NCBI RefSeq assembly: GCF_030272615.1
Contig: NC_081409.1
Span: 208,427,190-208,491,189, forward strand
Length of the DNA stretch: 64,000 bases
DNA from: Cryptomeria japonica
Taxonomy: Eukaryota > Streptophyta > Pinopsida > Cupressales > Cupressaceae
Direction: 5' to 3'
Both the position numbers and the translations under genes were made by a program. Below the pieces are notes generated by a model. The model made no database searches. It was not told where the DNA came from and saw nothing but the letters and a program-made list of their open reading frames with translations. Positions 11,882 through 23,145 of this stretch are shown one piece after another (within the stretch, counting starts at the first letter, position 1; each line of letters starts with the position of its first letter).

Positions 11882-12470
11882 GATTAATGAGAAGGTGGAA
11901 AAGGTGGATTCACCTAAGAGGGAGTGGATTTTCCCAATAATATGTTAGATTCTCCCAAGGATGGATGGACTATACACTTGAAAGGTAGATTATTAAGGAT
12001 GATGACAAGGTGAATTTTCCTTAGAATGATAGGGTTGATTTTCCTAAGAACAAGTAGATTCATGTAAACTAGAGGATACAAATTTGGACAAAATAATGGA
12101 AGGAGACTAAAACTAGATAGATTCACCTAAATGGGAGTGTAGTCATCTAAGGATAGGAAAAATTCACCATTTGCGTAAGAAAGATGGATAAGATAAATGA
12201 TTTATATGAAATAGATTCACCTAAGAGAAAGTAGATTCACATAAGGATCGGTGGATTTTCCTAAAGATGAAGGGATAAGACTTAACAAAAAGAGGACTTA
12301 GGATGATGACAAGGAGGATTCATTTAAGGATATGGCATATTCACCTAAGGGATAGTGTATTCTCCCAAGAATATGGAAAAATTATTGATTGGTGGAATGA
12401 CATACTAGATCAAGGAATGATACAAGGGTAGATTCACCTAAATATAGGGTAAATTCAGCTAAAAGGGTAC
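11882..12470. repeat. Degenerate GGTGGATTCACCTAAG-type repeat cluster
   Basis: Many imperfect copies of a motif near GTGGATTCACCTAAG or GATTTTCCTAAG, spaced roughly 20-60 bp apart across the interval. They are too diverged for a fixed period. Confidence 0.6.
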
Positions 12471-12519
12471 CCATGAGATTGTGGTACTGAGTACCTATCT
12501 ATGGATGGTGTATTTGGAT

Positions 12520-12906
12520 ACAAGTATGATGAAACCATGCTTGTGTATGATGAAACAAAGTCTAGATCTCTATTATAGGTCCAACATAATCTCTATTATT
12601 TGAGACACCATTTTATTAGAATATCCAATTAGGGTAATTTATGGGTTTAATTATGGATCATGTTGTCTATTTCCATGCACTATTGAACTTATTTGGATGT
12701 CTTGTGATTATTTTAATTTTGAAGTTATAAATAAATTATGTTTGTACCTTAGAAAGGGTAACTCCAATTGATGTTTGGGTTGTTTATTTGAAAACTTATG
12801 GTGATTATTGCCCTATGTTATGTAATGGAGTTATTTTTACACTAAGTAATTAACTAGAAAAATGAATTTGTATTGTTGTACAAGTATGATGAAACCATGC
12901 TTGTGT
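12520..12906. repeat. 27-bp direct repeat, 360 bp apart
   Basis: An identical 27-bp word beginning ACAAGTATGATGAAACC occurs at 12520-12546 and again at 12880-12906, suggesting an older segmental duplication inside the CACTA element. Confidence 0.8.
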
Positions 12907-13686
12907 GTTTACATGTTTGTGCATCCTATTGAGAACCAACCTCGTTGTTGAGGAACTCAATAAATGTGGTGTTAAGTACAAGAATGGAAAACTCAAGAAG
13001 CTATGGTGACATATTGTGGCATTAGTAGGGATTATCTCTATTGACCACACCTTTCAAAGATAGTATCCCCTAATTCTCCTCATAGAATGGACCATTGGAT
13101 GGCTCATAGTGGTATCATATCCTACACTTATCTTGATGGCATTGCCGATAGTTGGTATGTGGTTCTTGGTATGGGTTTCCTCTTACCCTATTATCTTATT
13201 TATATCTTTGTTCCAACATGTGGAGATTGATTTTTGTCATGCTATGATGATTTTCATGTTTGCATGTGTTTTGACATTATGCAAATAGATATGATGTCAC
13301 ACCATACTTATGTTTTGATATAGTGTAGGTGATGGTTACATGTTGTTGATGGTAGCGATTTGGGTTCAAAGACACAATTCCACACACACACACAAATATT
13401 TGAAGATGCATTTTATATTATTCCTTCTTAGTGGCGATTAGTGTTGGAAGATTTGCACACATGTAGAGAGGAACTCATGTTAGATACAATAGGTTGTGTT
13501 TGATAACATATGAATGTGCCTCATGATGTATACATATAGCTTCGGTGTGTGACATGCATGCACATTTTTCCATAAGACACATTGCTATGTGGCATGTGCC
13601 CTATGCATGTCTTCTTTGTGAGGCACATTGCTATGTGCAATGTGGCCCTAGGTGTGTCTTCTCTATAAGGTGTATTGCCATGATAT

Positions 13687-13865
13687 GTTAGGATTTGTAG
13701 TGTGCAGGCCACAAATGCATGCATGAGGGACTATTATTATAGTCATGTTTTTTGGGCATGTAGCCTAGGCATGTCTTCTCCATTAGGTACATGGCCATGC
13801 CATGTGGGAGTTTTTGTGTTCATGCCACAAATGCACACATGAGGGACTATTATTGGAGTCATGAT
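13687..13865. repeat. Diverged direct repeat, period about 118 bp
   Basis: Two copies, at about 13687-13746 and 13805-13865, share GCCACAAATGCA and ATGAGGGACTATTATT blocks. Upstream (13545-13680), related GGCATGTG/GTGTCTTCT words occur three times, so this is a decayed tandem array. Confidence 0.6.
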
Positions 13866-15334
13866 GAATCTTCACTATATTTAGCCATAATTTCTAGTCG
13901 TATAGTTATGTAATGTGCACTTTTAAGGATTGTGAAGTTTCCTTAAATTATTGATGATCTCTCATCTTTGTTGCATGGGCCAACTATTTTATTTTATCTT
14001 GTTTGAATTAGTTTAATCACTATTGCGAGTTTTCTCTATTGTGTAGTTATTGTGGCTATGTTTGATTTGCTATTGGAATTGAACACATTTATTTGACTTA
14101 TTATTGGTACTATTTTTTCTTTCTTTCAATATTTATGATCTTTGGTAGTTTAGTGAAACTCTTGCTATTTTTAAATGTTGCCTTCTTTGTTGTGATGTGA
14201 TTCCTCACCAAGATTGACGTAGATAACCTTGGATGAGTGTATATAAGGAATCAAACATTGGGAAAATTTGAGGATAGGGGTAAGTGTTTGTTGTATGGGT
14301 AGCTACGATCCACTTGTACATTCTTAGTGATTATTGGCGGCTATGTCTTGGGGGCTAATCCCATTAAACAAACAAGGGGGAAGTCATACATAATCGTATT
14401 TATCCTCCCTAGTTTTGTGTGGATTCAAGACCATCATTTCATATGGTTCTTGGTTACTTTGTGAGACCATGGCATCCTCTTGGACCAATATGTGAGCCTT
14501 GTATTGTTATCCCTGCAATGTGGATGAATAAGTGTATGTTAAAATAAATGCTTTGCATGCCATATAGTTGCATATGAGTTGTTCACATCATCAGATCATG
14601 ATTTAGAATATGTGAATTCTTTTATCCATGTGAAGTCGAATGATTGATTATGAAAATGTGTTATACATTGAAGCATAATCTGTAAGACGTTCTCTTCAAG
14701 AAAAAATATTTATGCTTTCATAGTGAAATGTTGACGAAATGGGGTCCTAGTCTCGGAAAGTAAACTACAAACTTATACATTCACCATTTCAAAACATTTT
14801 ATTGGGGAATAGTCAATTTGGTTCAATTTAATTCCTCTAGGAGAGACCAGCAATATGATTAATTGTTCCATTTTTATGTGATTGGATATGATTAGATATA
14901 ATTTCATTGAAGATGCAAGAACTAAGTAAAATTATGCAAAATTGACAAGATTAAGCATAAACAGGCAAATAATAAAGCAAAAAGCTAACATAGAGGTACA
15001 TATTTGGAAATAAGACTCTAAAATGAACCTAATCAGTTACCTATAGGGAAAATGAGGTTAGAGATAATCTACCTATATGGAAAGTGGTTAAACTCTACCT
15101 CTAAGTGGCTCATCTTGAGCATTGTCGGTATATGGGCATTGATGGCATATTATATCTGGTTCTATCATTTTTGTGGGTCGAAATTAACAAGGCAAAATAG
15201 TATTAGTGGGATCATGATCTCATCAAAATGGTTTTGGCTTTGCATTTATGATAGCACATTGATCACACCTTAAAAAAGGTTCCAATCTCATACATAGCAT
15301 CCCAAAGTAAGGTCAATAATGATGTAACTTAATA

Positions 15335-15415
15335 CTTAAACTAGAGTTCTGGGTAGTCATATACCGATCATTTCCAGGATTGATGCTTAAACTGGAGTTC
15401 TGGGTAGTCATATAC
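15335..15415. repeat. 30-bp direct repeat, period 51 bp
   Basis: CTTAAACTAGAGTTCTGGG... at 15335-15364 and CTTAAACTGGAGTTCTGGG... at 15386-15415 differ at one base. Confidence 0.9.
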
Positions 15416-15801
15416 TCATGGCATAGGGTAGGGGTGACCTGCAAACAATGCTAGTTCTAGATGCCTGTTTGCTTGGTGTATAACTTGTCAAAATTAGATC
15501 GATTGGCTACAGGTCTGCCATAAAGTTTCCAACTTATCACCAGTGACAATACAAGAACCAAGGCTTAGAATACTCAAAAATGTCTCTCAGAAAGTCTGCA
15601 ACAGGCAAACTTTTAGTAAGAATTTGCAAACACAATGCTCAGAAATTCACACAATCAGCTACATTAAATATGTTCTCTATTAAGTTCAATGTTTTAAGAT
15701 GAAAAAGAAGAGTTAAATGGTTTTGGTTCAATTTGCAATTTTTGTGAAACTTTTGCACTAAAGTTTCCATGGCCTGATTTTTTTGCCTGTGAAGAAAGAC
15801 C

Positions 15802-18800
15802 ATGTCAGATAATATCAGCGAAGAACAAAATAAGGAGACAATTGCTAGATTATGGTCTAACTTGAAAAGAAAAGGTGATGGGAAATGTTATTGTCCCTGC
15901 AAAATTTGTAAGGGCTTAAATACTAGAAGACTTCTAATCAAAATAGCTAAGAAACATTGTAGGTAGCATGGTCACATTGAAGGGGGACATGATTATCATC
16001 CACTGGTAAGTTGTTCATTATATCGTTTTAACAATTTATATACATAAGAAATCACTTGATAATGAGATCATGATCATGGTTTATTTATGTTGATCATTTT
16101 TATATAGGTCAAGCACCCCAGGGCACATGATATGGACCAACACAACCCAAAGAATATGGTTTTCAAAGTGGAGGAACATGGAGGTGTGAATATCAAAGCT
16201 GAAGATAATGATCCCATGGAAGATGACGATCATGCACTAGAAAACACAATTGAAGATGATGGTACAAATACATTGATCCATGACACATTTAGCACTGGCA
16301 TAGCTGATCATGATGATCAGGATGATCTTGATGTTCATGATTTACCTCTTCTTGAGAAGGCATAGCTGATAATGTTGGCAATGATTGTTCCAGGTATTTT
16401 ATCATTTAATAGTCATGTACATTTAATTATAAATATTGCAGTAAAATGGTCATAATAATTATGTAATGTTTTTGTTCATTCCACTAGGCAAGTACCAAGT
16501 TAAAGATATGAATGTATATATTGAGCCTCTTATCAACGAGTTGCTGGAGTTATGGAATGGTGTGACCATGTATGACATCTCTAGACCAATAGGACAAAGA
16601 CAATTTCAATTCCATGCAATGCTTGTATGGACAATACATGATGCCCCAGGGCTAACACATTATTGTGGTACGTTATAGTGTTCAAGTTGCGCATGATAAT
16701 TATAATTATAAAAATTAACAGATTTAATAGAATTATACATTATCTTGTAGGTCTTCAAACAAAGGGAAAATTTGCATGTCCAGTTTGTGGTCCAAAGATG
16801 AAATCTCGTCATTCAAAATTTTTAGGAAAGCAGGTGTTTGATGAGTATAGGCACTTCCTTCACAAAAATCATAAGTACCGGAATACTGAAAAACATCTTT
16901 TCAATGGGAAAGAAGAGACTACATCAAAGCCACGAAGAATGACTCCTCACTTATGGAAGTTGGAATATAATAGAATTAATCGTCAAGGTAATGTCATTCC
17001 ATCTAATGGTTTATGTTTGGAATTTGAATTTTTCTATCGTGTTTTGTTTACTGATGATGTAATTGATGATACTGAAGGTGGTCAAGGCATGGATGACCAC
17101 CTTCGAAAGGGACTAAAAAGTTATCCCAAACAATTCAGTAGGTTGCCTTACTACGAGCAGCTACAAATTATGCATTTGTTTGATACAATGCATATTGGAA
17201 AGAATATAACAGAGACATTATGGAAAATATTGGATGGAAGGCGTGACAAAGAAAAAATTGTCAAAATTTGTACTGACATTGTGGAATCCAATCATGCAAT
17301 GAAAAATGTCATTCAATCAAATAGCAATGGAGATCAGATTAATATAAGTGCCCTTCCTTGGTTATTAACGGAGCAACAAAGCAATTCTATAAAAGAAGTC
17401 ATACGAAAAATTCGATTTCCCACAGGATTTGCTGCGAACATAAACAATCTCATATCAAAGAAGAGTGAATTTGGGCCAGGGATGAAAATGCATGATTGGC
17501 ATACCTTCATTAAGGTAATTCACGTTCTTCTGTATTTACTATATATTTGTATATTGCGCATGTATTTTTCATTGTATTATGTTAGAAAACAATGAAAAGA
17601 TCATTTTATAATTGTTGCAGTACGTTCTACCTCTATCTCTCCTAGACCACTTCGACAATAATATCAAGCAAGTCATATATGATCTTGGAAAATACATGAG
17701 GTAAGTAGTGATGTTTGTTCAATTTGTTGTATAGATATTATGTTTGCCATTTGTTTTACTTGTTATGCAATATATTGTATATTATTTTGTAAAGTCTTGT
17801 TTATATATTTTTGTGTCTTCAATCTCTTTTAGGTGGTTGTCATCTAAAGAAATCCACAAGGAAGATATAAAATATTGGAAGAGAAAAATCCCTCATCTAA
17901 TGTGTGAAATGCAAAAGTGTCTACCTTCAACTTTTTTCAATGCACAAGAACACTACCTCATACACCAAGTTGAGGAGATCGAATTGTGTGGACCTGTACA
18001 CACTAGGTCAATGTGGATGATTGAGAGGCACTTGAAATTTTTGAAGGCTTTGGTTCGACAAAGAGAACATCCTAGGGGTTCTATGGTTGAGGGATATATG
18101 GTATACCAAACTATGGTGTACATTACTGAATATCTTCCTAAGTTTGCAGCAAAAATCCACGTAGATCGCATTTGGGATCCCAACCCCATTAATAAATTCG
18201 AAGGGGAGCACTTGATGGAGAAAGGTAGATTGAAGAAAGTGAGAGGTAATTATAAGATTTTATTGTAGTAAATTAATTCTTCATCTTCTAAATAAATCAG
18301 TTGTAAGTGGTCTATTAATTATTTGTACAGTTGGTCGGGAGTGGGATGCGCTACATTTGTATATTGCAAACAATCTTGATTGGATGACGGTGTGGATTGA
18401 ATGATGTCAACATTCTCGTCACACATTAACATGGGATGGTGTCTCTTCATTGGTTAAAGAAGCTCATCGTAATGGAGATTCCAATGTTACACAAAGGGAA
18501 ATTGATTTAGCATATGGTTTAAGAGATCAATAGGTACATATAATTTTATTAATCACCCGTATGTTTATCAACTCATGGTGCAATAATTTTAATATGTTAG
18601 ACATATTGCAGGTCAAACACCACAAGGCTATGTGCTACAATGGTCATAAATTTCGCATCAAACAGTTGGATGACACGAAGAAAACTTGTGATTCTGGGAT
18701 AACTGCAGTCTTTGAGGTGACCAATATTTCATCTAGAAACGACATACATCCTCAAGAGTCTCAAAATCGATACTATGGCATTTTGGATGATATACTTGAG

Positions 18801-19312
18801 TGTGAATTTAATTCCTTCAAATTAGTTATGTTCGTCGTCAAATGGTATATAGGCTACAATTGAATAAAAATTATCCTGATAGAACTATTATCGAACATGA
18901 TAATGGATTTACAATGGTTAATACAAGGTCGTTTGAACGAGTTGGGGATGAGCCCTATGTTCTTCCAAGTCAACGTGAGCAGGTATTTTACTCGGAGGTT
19001 CCACATAAACCAGGTTGGTCATTTGTTGTTAGACATGATCCAAGAGGAAGGCCGATAATGTATAATGCGATGGAAGAAGAAGATACCGAAGAAGTAGAAG
19101 ATGATATAGATGATGATCACGATCGACAGTTAGTCGATGATGTTCCTGACGGAAATATACACGAAGAAGAAGCTGATGATGATGATGTTGTTGCTGATGG
19201 TGATGGTGATGGTGATGGTGATGGTGATGGTGATGGTGATGGTGATGGTGATGATGATGACGATGACGAACATGATGAGGACGATGACGACGACGATGAC
19301 GATGACGACGAC

Positions 19313-19344
<32 letters not shown>

Positions 19345-19369
19345 GTTGGATGAAGAAGAAGATCAATAA
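15802..19369 (+). pseudogene. CACTA TNP2-type transposase gene (multi-exon, decayed)
   Basis: Readable exons, each with GT/AG edges: 15802-16005, 16108 to about 16365, 16488-16667, 16751-17514, 17621-17700, 17833-18245, 18331-18534, 18612-19369. In order they give a Transpos_assoc-like Cys motif (CYCPCKICK), an acidic stretch, the TNP2 block MNVYIEPLINELLELW, then VWTIHDAPG and GKFACPVCGPK, then DTMHIGKNITETLWKIL, DUF4218 (CEMQKCLPSTFF, GPVHTRSMWMIERHL), DUF4216 (YYGILDDILECEF, IIEHDNGFTMVN) and an Asp-rich tail. Defects are TAG at about 15964 where the family has W, stops in the 18331 exon, a frameshift near 18850, and absence of the roughly 250-residue TNP2 part between the first domain and EPLINELL. 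The protein would bind and cut transposon ends in the nucleus; this copy should be inactive. Confidence 0.87.
19170..19346 (+). repeat. GAT/GGT/GAC trinucleotide repeat coding an Asp/Gly then poly-Asp tail
   Basis: About nine GATGGT units (Asp-Gly) are followed by GAT/GAC runs coding almost only Asp, up to LDEEEDQ and the stop of the transposase gene. The frame is kept through the repeat. The codon mix GAT/GAC suggests it is an old coding repeat rather than a fresh expansion. Confidence 0.9.
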
Positions 19370-19828
19370 CATGAATGAAATGTATGAGATGCGATTATTA
19401 TATTATCTATTTAATATTGATATCTTGATAGAAATTGATTTGACTTATATGGTTACATAAATAATTCATATGTTTTGAATTCTAATGCCATTACTTAATT
19501 AATTCATGATGCACCTCTAGCTATGTGATAGATGGTGATTTAAAATACATATGTGATGTATAACATGCTTATGATGATACATGTGACATTTTTTGAACTT
19601 TGTGTTTATTTATGGAATGTGGACTACTTATTAGCTATGTGATGGATGGTGATTTATGATACATATGTGATGGATTACATGTTTATGATGATACATATGT
19701 GATTCTTATGATGCTCAATTACATATATGATGATACATATGTGATGCTTATGATGCTTATGATACTGCAATATTTATTGTTTATCAAATTATAAATGTAA
19801 TGCTTATGATGCTCAATTGTTGGTGCAG
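19370..19828. repeat. ATGATACATATGTGATG-type minisatellite in intergenic or intronic DNA
   Basis: From about 19520 to 19815, words such as AGCTATGTGATGGATGGTGA, GATACATATGTGATG and GCTTATGATG recur. At 19519 and 19632 a longer unit of about 110 bp is duplicated. No coding sequence is seen. Confidence 0.65.
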
Positions 19829-20128
19829 GAACCTGAACCCCTTTGACGAGGATCCTGCACAGTCTCATGGATTGACAGGTATAAGTCAATACACCTTATA
19901 AAAATAATATATTTTTTTAAAATTACAAGAAAAACAAACTTCCTCAATTTTCAAACCTCAACATTAGCATCAAATCTAATACAGTTATCAACACTTGAGG
20001 CCCCAGTTGGACTTACTCAATTTTTAATCTCAACATCAACTTTATGGCCGACTTCTTCATCAATATTACCCTCATTTGCAAAATATCTCTCTCATTACCA
20101 ACTAACTCTCTCATTTGATGGTGCACAG

Positions 20129-20872
20129 GTATCACCAAATAGGTATTTGTCATATGTGTCTTCCTCGAGTGAGGGAAATGCAAGAATAGAAGAGGAAAGT
20201 GAGACATGTAGTAGATCTCAAATAGGGAGATCAACTAGAGGTCAAAAGATTAGAAGAAAATTCAATAAACGCATGGAATTTTTTCTTTCTCAAGGCGGGT
20301 CATGTTCTTATGATGATGAGACCAAAGGCGACATTGAGGTGCTCTTGAGGTACAAACATCTACTGAAACAATGTGTACCCAAGGAACTTCCTCCAATAAA
20401 CACTGATTTTTGTGTTAATGAGAGGATATATCGCATAGCACCTTCATCGTTACATGGTTTGGGCCTATTTTCAATGGACAACATAAAGGTCTGTTACAAC
20501 AAAGTTGCTGAATTGATGGAGTTTGTTGGACCTTGTTACAATTATAATGATTGGATGCAGATTGTTCGATATAAAAAAAGTATGCATAGGTATGCACTGT
20601 TAGCCAATTATATACAACAAAAAGATAATGATCAAAGTAAATGAGTGGCTGTATACATTGATGGAAGGCCAAAAGCAACAGGGAATATTGCAGGTTTTAT
20701 AAATAGTATACGACCTGGGTCAACTAATAAGTAACCCAATTGCATATTTGAGGCACGTGAGGGAAATTGTGTGTTTGTATGTGCGATAAAATCAATAAGT
20801 GCAGGGGAAGAGCTGCTAATCGATTACAATTTGAATCGTATAGATACAAACAAAGTTACTATCATGGGGGTG
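20129..20872 (+). pseudogene. SET domain (lysine methyltransferase-like) exon inside the CACTA element
   Basis: The exon opens after CACAG and closes at a GTACGT donor. The reading gives a basic linker (RSTRGQKIRRKFNKR), then HGLGLFSMDNIK (SET start, as in GxGLFA), MEFVGP, and YIDGRPKATGNIAGFIN (as in GN.ARFIN). PNCIFEAREGNCVFVCAIK and ISAGEELLIDYN follow (as in PNC...V.A...I..GEEL..DY). These match the AdoMet- and lysine-channel motifs of SET methyltransferases. Two in-frame stops break it, at 20642-20644 and just before PNC (about 20732), so this copy is dead. The frame is otherwise uninterrupted for about 245 codons. The substrate is unknown; histone is a guess from the family. Confidence 0.8.
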
Positions 20873-22347
20873 GTACGTACTATATATATACCATTTAAGC
20901 CAAATTCCAATTAATGAATCCAATAAACCATTGTATTATTAAGTTTTTTTGCTAAGTCTATTGGTTTCATTTCACTAACGTTTTTTATATTTTTTCTTTG
21001 TCACAGGGCCACATGGATCCACCACATAGCACAGATAGGGGTGTAGGTCCTAACACTTCTATGAAACAGGTAAACCTCATTGTAATTGTACAATTTAGAT
21101 AGAAGCAAATTGTTACATTATGATCTTTTCTTGAGTGTTTTGAAGTAATTTTGATAGTGTTAATTATATTCTTGTCACAGACGGATGTTTGGGATAAGGG
21201 AAAGGAACCTGCAGTACCTCAGCACCTCCATAGGGATGTGGGGCACTCAACAGTGTTATGTGCTGATGATATCACACTTAGCACAAACCCTATACAATTG
21301 GTATAAACGAATATTAGAAAAATTAGCCAAGAGATTGTTGATTTGACAACCATAAGCCCTTAGACTGATGAGATAATAGAGAGGGTGCAACTATTGTTGC
21401 AGACAGTGGAAAACTTGCAAGTAAGCAGTAATGAAAGCTTTAATCATAACAAAAGTTCAATAATGGTTTATATTTTTTTCTCTTTTATGTCATTAACTAA
21501 AATATGTATGTGTTGTTTTTACAGAAATTTATAAGGGCTCATCATCCTGGTGGTGATGATCAGGGTATTGCAGGTAGTTCAGGTGATGACCATGTTCTAT
21601 ATATTAAAACCACTCCTTTGGACTTGTGAACGTGCTTTTTTAATGTTTTATATATTTAATGTATTACTCTTCAGGTGCTGACATGGGTCCGAGGTCGACC
21701 CCAACTGTATTGCCGACTGCAATGTCGGCAACACATAGCATGCAGACATCGTCTGTTGCACCAGCTCGTGTTGACCCGTCCACTGGTGGTAGATCCCTCT
21801 TTTTCTCTCTCTTTCGTTATGTGTTTATTACCCTTGAAGTGTTCTTTCTTGGAGGCATTTCATAGTGGATTCATTTACTATGGCAGGAGATGCACATGAG
21901 GATGCGCCAGAGGTGACTACTGGTGATAACATACCATCATTTCCTAGATCTTCTCGTATTGCTAGTACGAGAACATTGCAGGCCACATTGGTGGTGAGCA
22001 ATGAAGAATTGATTCCCTTGAAGATACAGAAGGTTCCAGGTACTTTAAAATTATTATTATATATAGTCTAATTGTAATTTACTTACTGATCACTCATTTT
22101 GGACTAATGATCCCATGTTTTTTTTGCAGGAAATGATATTTTTTATAAAAATCTTAATGACATTACATTGCAGATATTTGGGCCCACCATACGTAAAAGG
22201 TGGAACAGCATACGTGAACTAACCTTTATCCACTATTTTGATTTCATATCATTGCTAGAATAGTTTTCCTTTTATCCATTTCTTGAACTATATCAAAGGT
22301 AGCTTCAGTTTCTTTCTAAATCTAACAGGTTTGTTTTTGCTTTAAAG

Positions 22348-22624
22348 GTGGAATGACCAAGAAAAAAAGTTAAAAGATGAACTCACAAACCGTATGGTAG
22401 GGTTGTTTGGAAATGACACATTCGACAAGACTAAGCTCCTGGAAAAAGCTAGTACATATCTAAAGTATGTGAGGGACCAATACAGGACACATTTAGAGAA
22501 GAACGTAAAGTATGAGCGTCCCCCCATGATTCCAGAGAGGGAGTGGAATGACCTGATTTTGGATGTGTTGAACAATATATTTGAACTTAAAAATCTTCCC
22601 AAAGGCGTGAGAGCTAAAAGATAA
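22348..22624 (+). pseudogene. TNPA / Transposase_24-like C-terminal exon
   Basis: The exon starts after a TTTAAAG acceptor and runs open to TAA. It contains LFGNDTFDKTKLLEKA, then YLKYVRDQYRTHLEKN and IPEREWNDLILDVLNN. The layout (charged helix, then a W in a PxxxW context) resembles the plant Ptta/En/Spm Transposase_24 family, but the usual following NR.K....H..G part is absent. In En/Spm the second protein binds subterminal repeats. The assignment is tentative. Confidence 0.45.
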
Positions 22625-22639
22625 TCTGCCAAAAAATAT

Positions 22640-23145
22640 CATGTCGAGCATCTCAAAAAGAGTTTCACTGAAAGAATAGTTTCATCAAAATAAAGCATAA
22701 AGTGTAAAACAATAAGTTAAGATGACTTCGAAAAAATATCTCTTTCGGTAAATGAATGAGATCACTCATCGATATTACAATTTCATCGAAAAGTGAAAGG
22801 CCAACAAAAGGTAAAGTCGAGGAAATAAATTGCCGAGGAAACTTAAAAAAACATTCATCAAAGAACAAATCTTATCGATAACAATATGTCGATAAAAACA
22901 GAGGGGTTTTATCGATAAGAGAAGGACATCGAAGAAAAAGGGATTTCGGAGGGCTTGCGTGAACTTTCACTAAAGAATAAAACTCATCGAAATATGATCT
23001 CGATGAAACTCACGAATGACTCATCGAAAAAGATTTCATCGAAGAAAGGATGATTTCGGGGAGACTAGAAGATGGTTTTTCGACAAGGGCCATTCGTCGA
23101 TAAGGTGATATCGAGGAAAATGAACTTTCGATGAAAGATTAAAGC
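22640..23145. repeat. TCATCGAAAA/TATCGATA-rich repeat region
   Basis: More than 20 TCGA-centred words, mostly TCATCGAAAA, TTTCGATGAAA, TTATCGATAA or TGTCGATAA, lie on both strands in about 500 bp, with no ORF. The TCGA density is far above that of neighbouring sequence. The interval ends exactly where the gypsy LTR starts. Confidence 0.7.

Larger units (their letters stand above)
9861..15801 (+). other. CACTA 5' region, no coding sequence recognised
   Basis: About 5.9 kb between the left end and the first transposase exon. AAGGTAAGG near 9960 could be the donor of a leader exon (weak). The rest is AT-rich with several diverged direct repeats listed separately and a short (CA)n run at 13381-13397. 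It may hide older, unrecognised insertions. Confidence 0.5.
19829..22624 (+). pseudogene. Second CACTA gene, spliced, with SET domain and TNPA-like end
   Basis: A chain of exon-like segments with good splice edges: about 19829-19877, 20129-20872, 21007-21069, 21181-21420, about 21525-21570, about 21675-21789, about 21889-22038 and 22348-22624. Many introns begin GT and exons follow CAG, as in an expressed gene. The largest exon carries the SET domain and the last carries the TNPA/Transposase_24-like part, both listed separately. The middle exons are Gly/Ser/Thr-rich with no recognised domain. Several stops (for example within 20129-20872 and TAA in the 21181 exon) show decay. It follows the TNP2 gene on the same strand, the position of the second ORF in many CACTA elements. 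Confidence 0.6.

Noticed and set aside
19130-19460. Ile/Val-rich minus-strand and Met-rich plus-strand ORFs
   Set aside because: Both are other-frame translations of the GAT/GGT trinucleotide repeat in the transposase tail.
22640-23145. Terminal region of a second complete CACTA element enclosing the genes
   Set aside because: No CACTA terminus, no matching TCGA array upstream of 15800 and no target duplication was found, so it is listed only as a repeat region.
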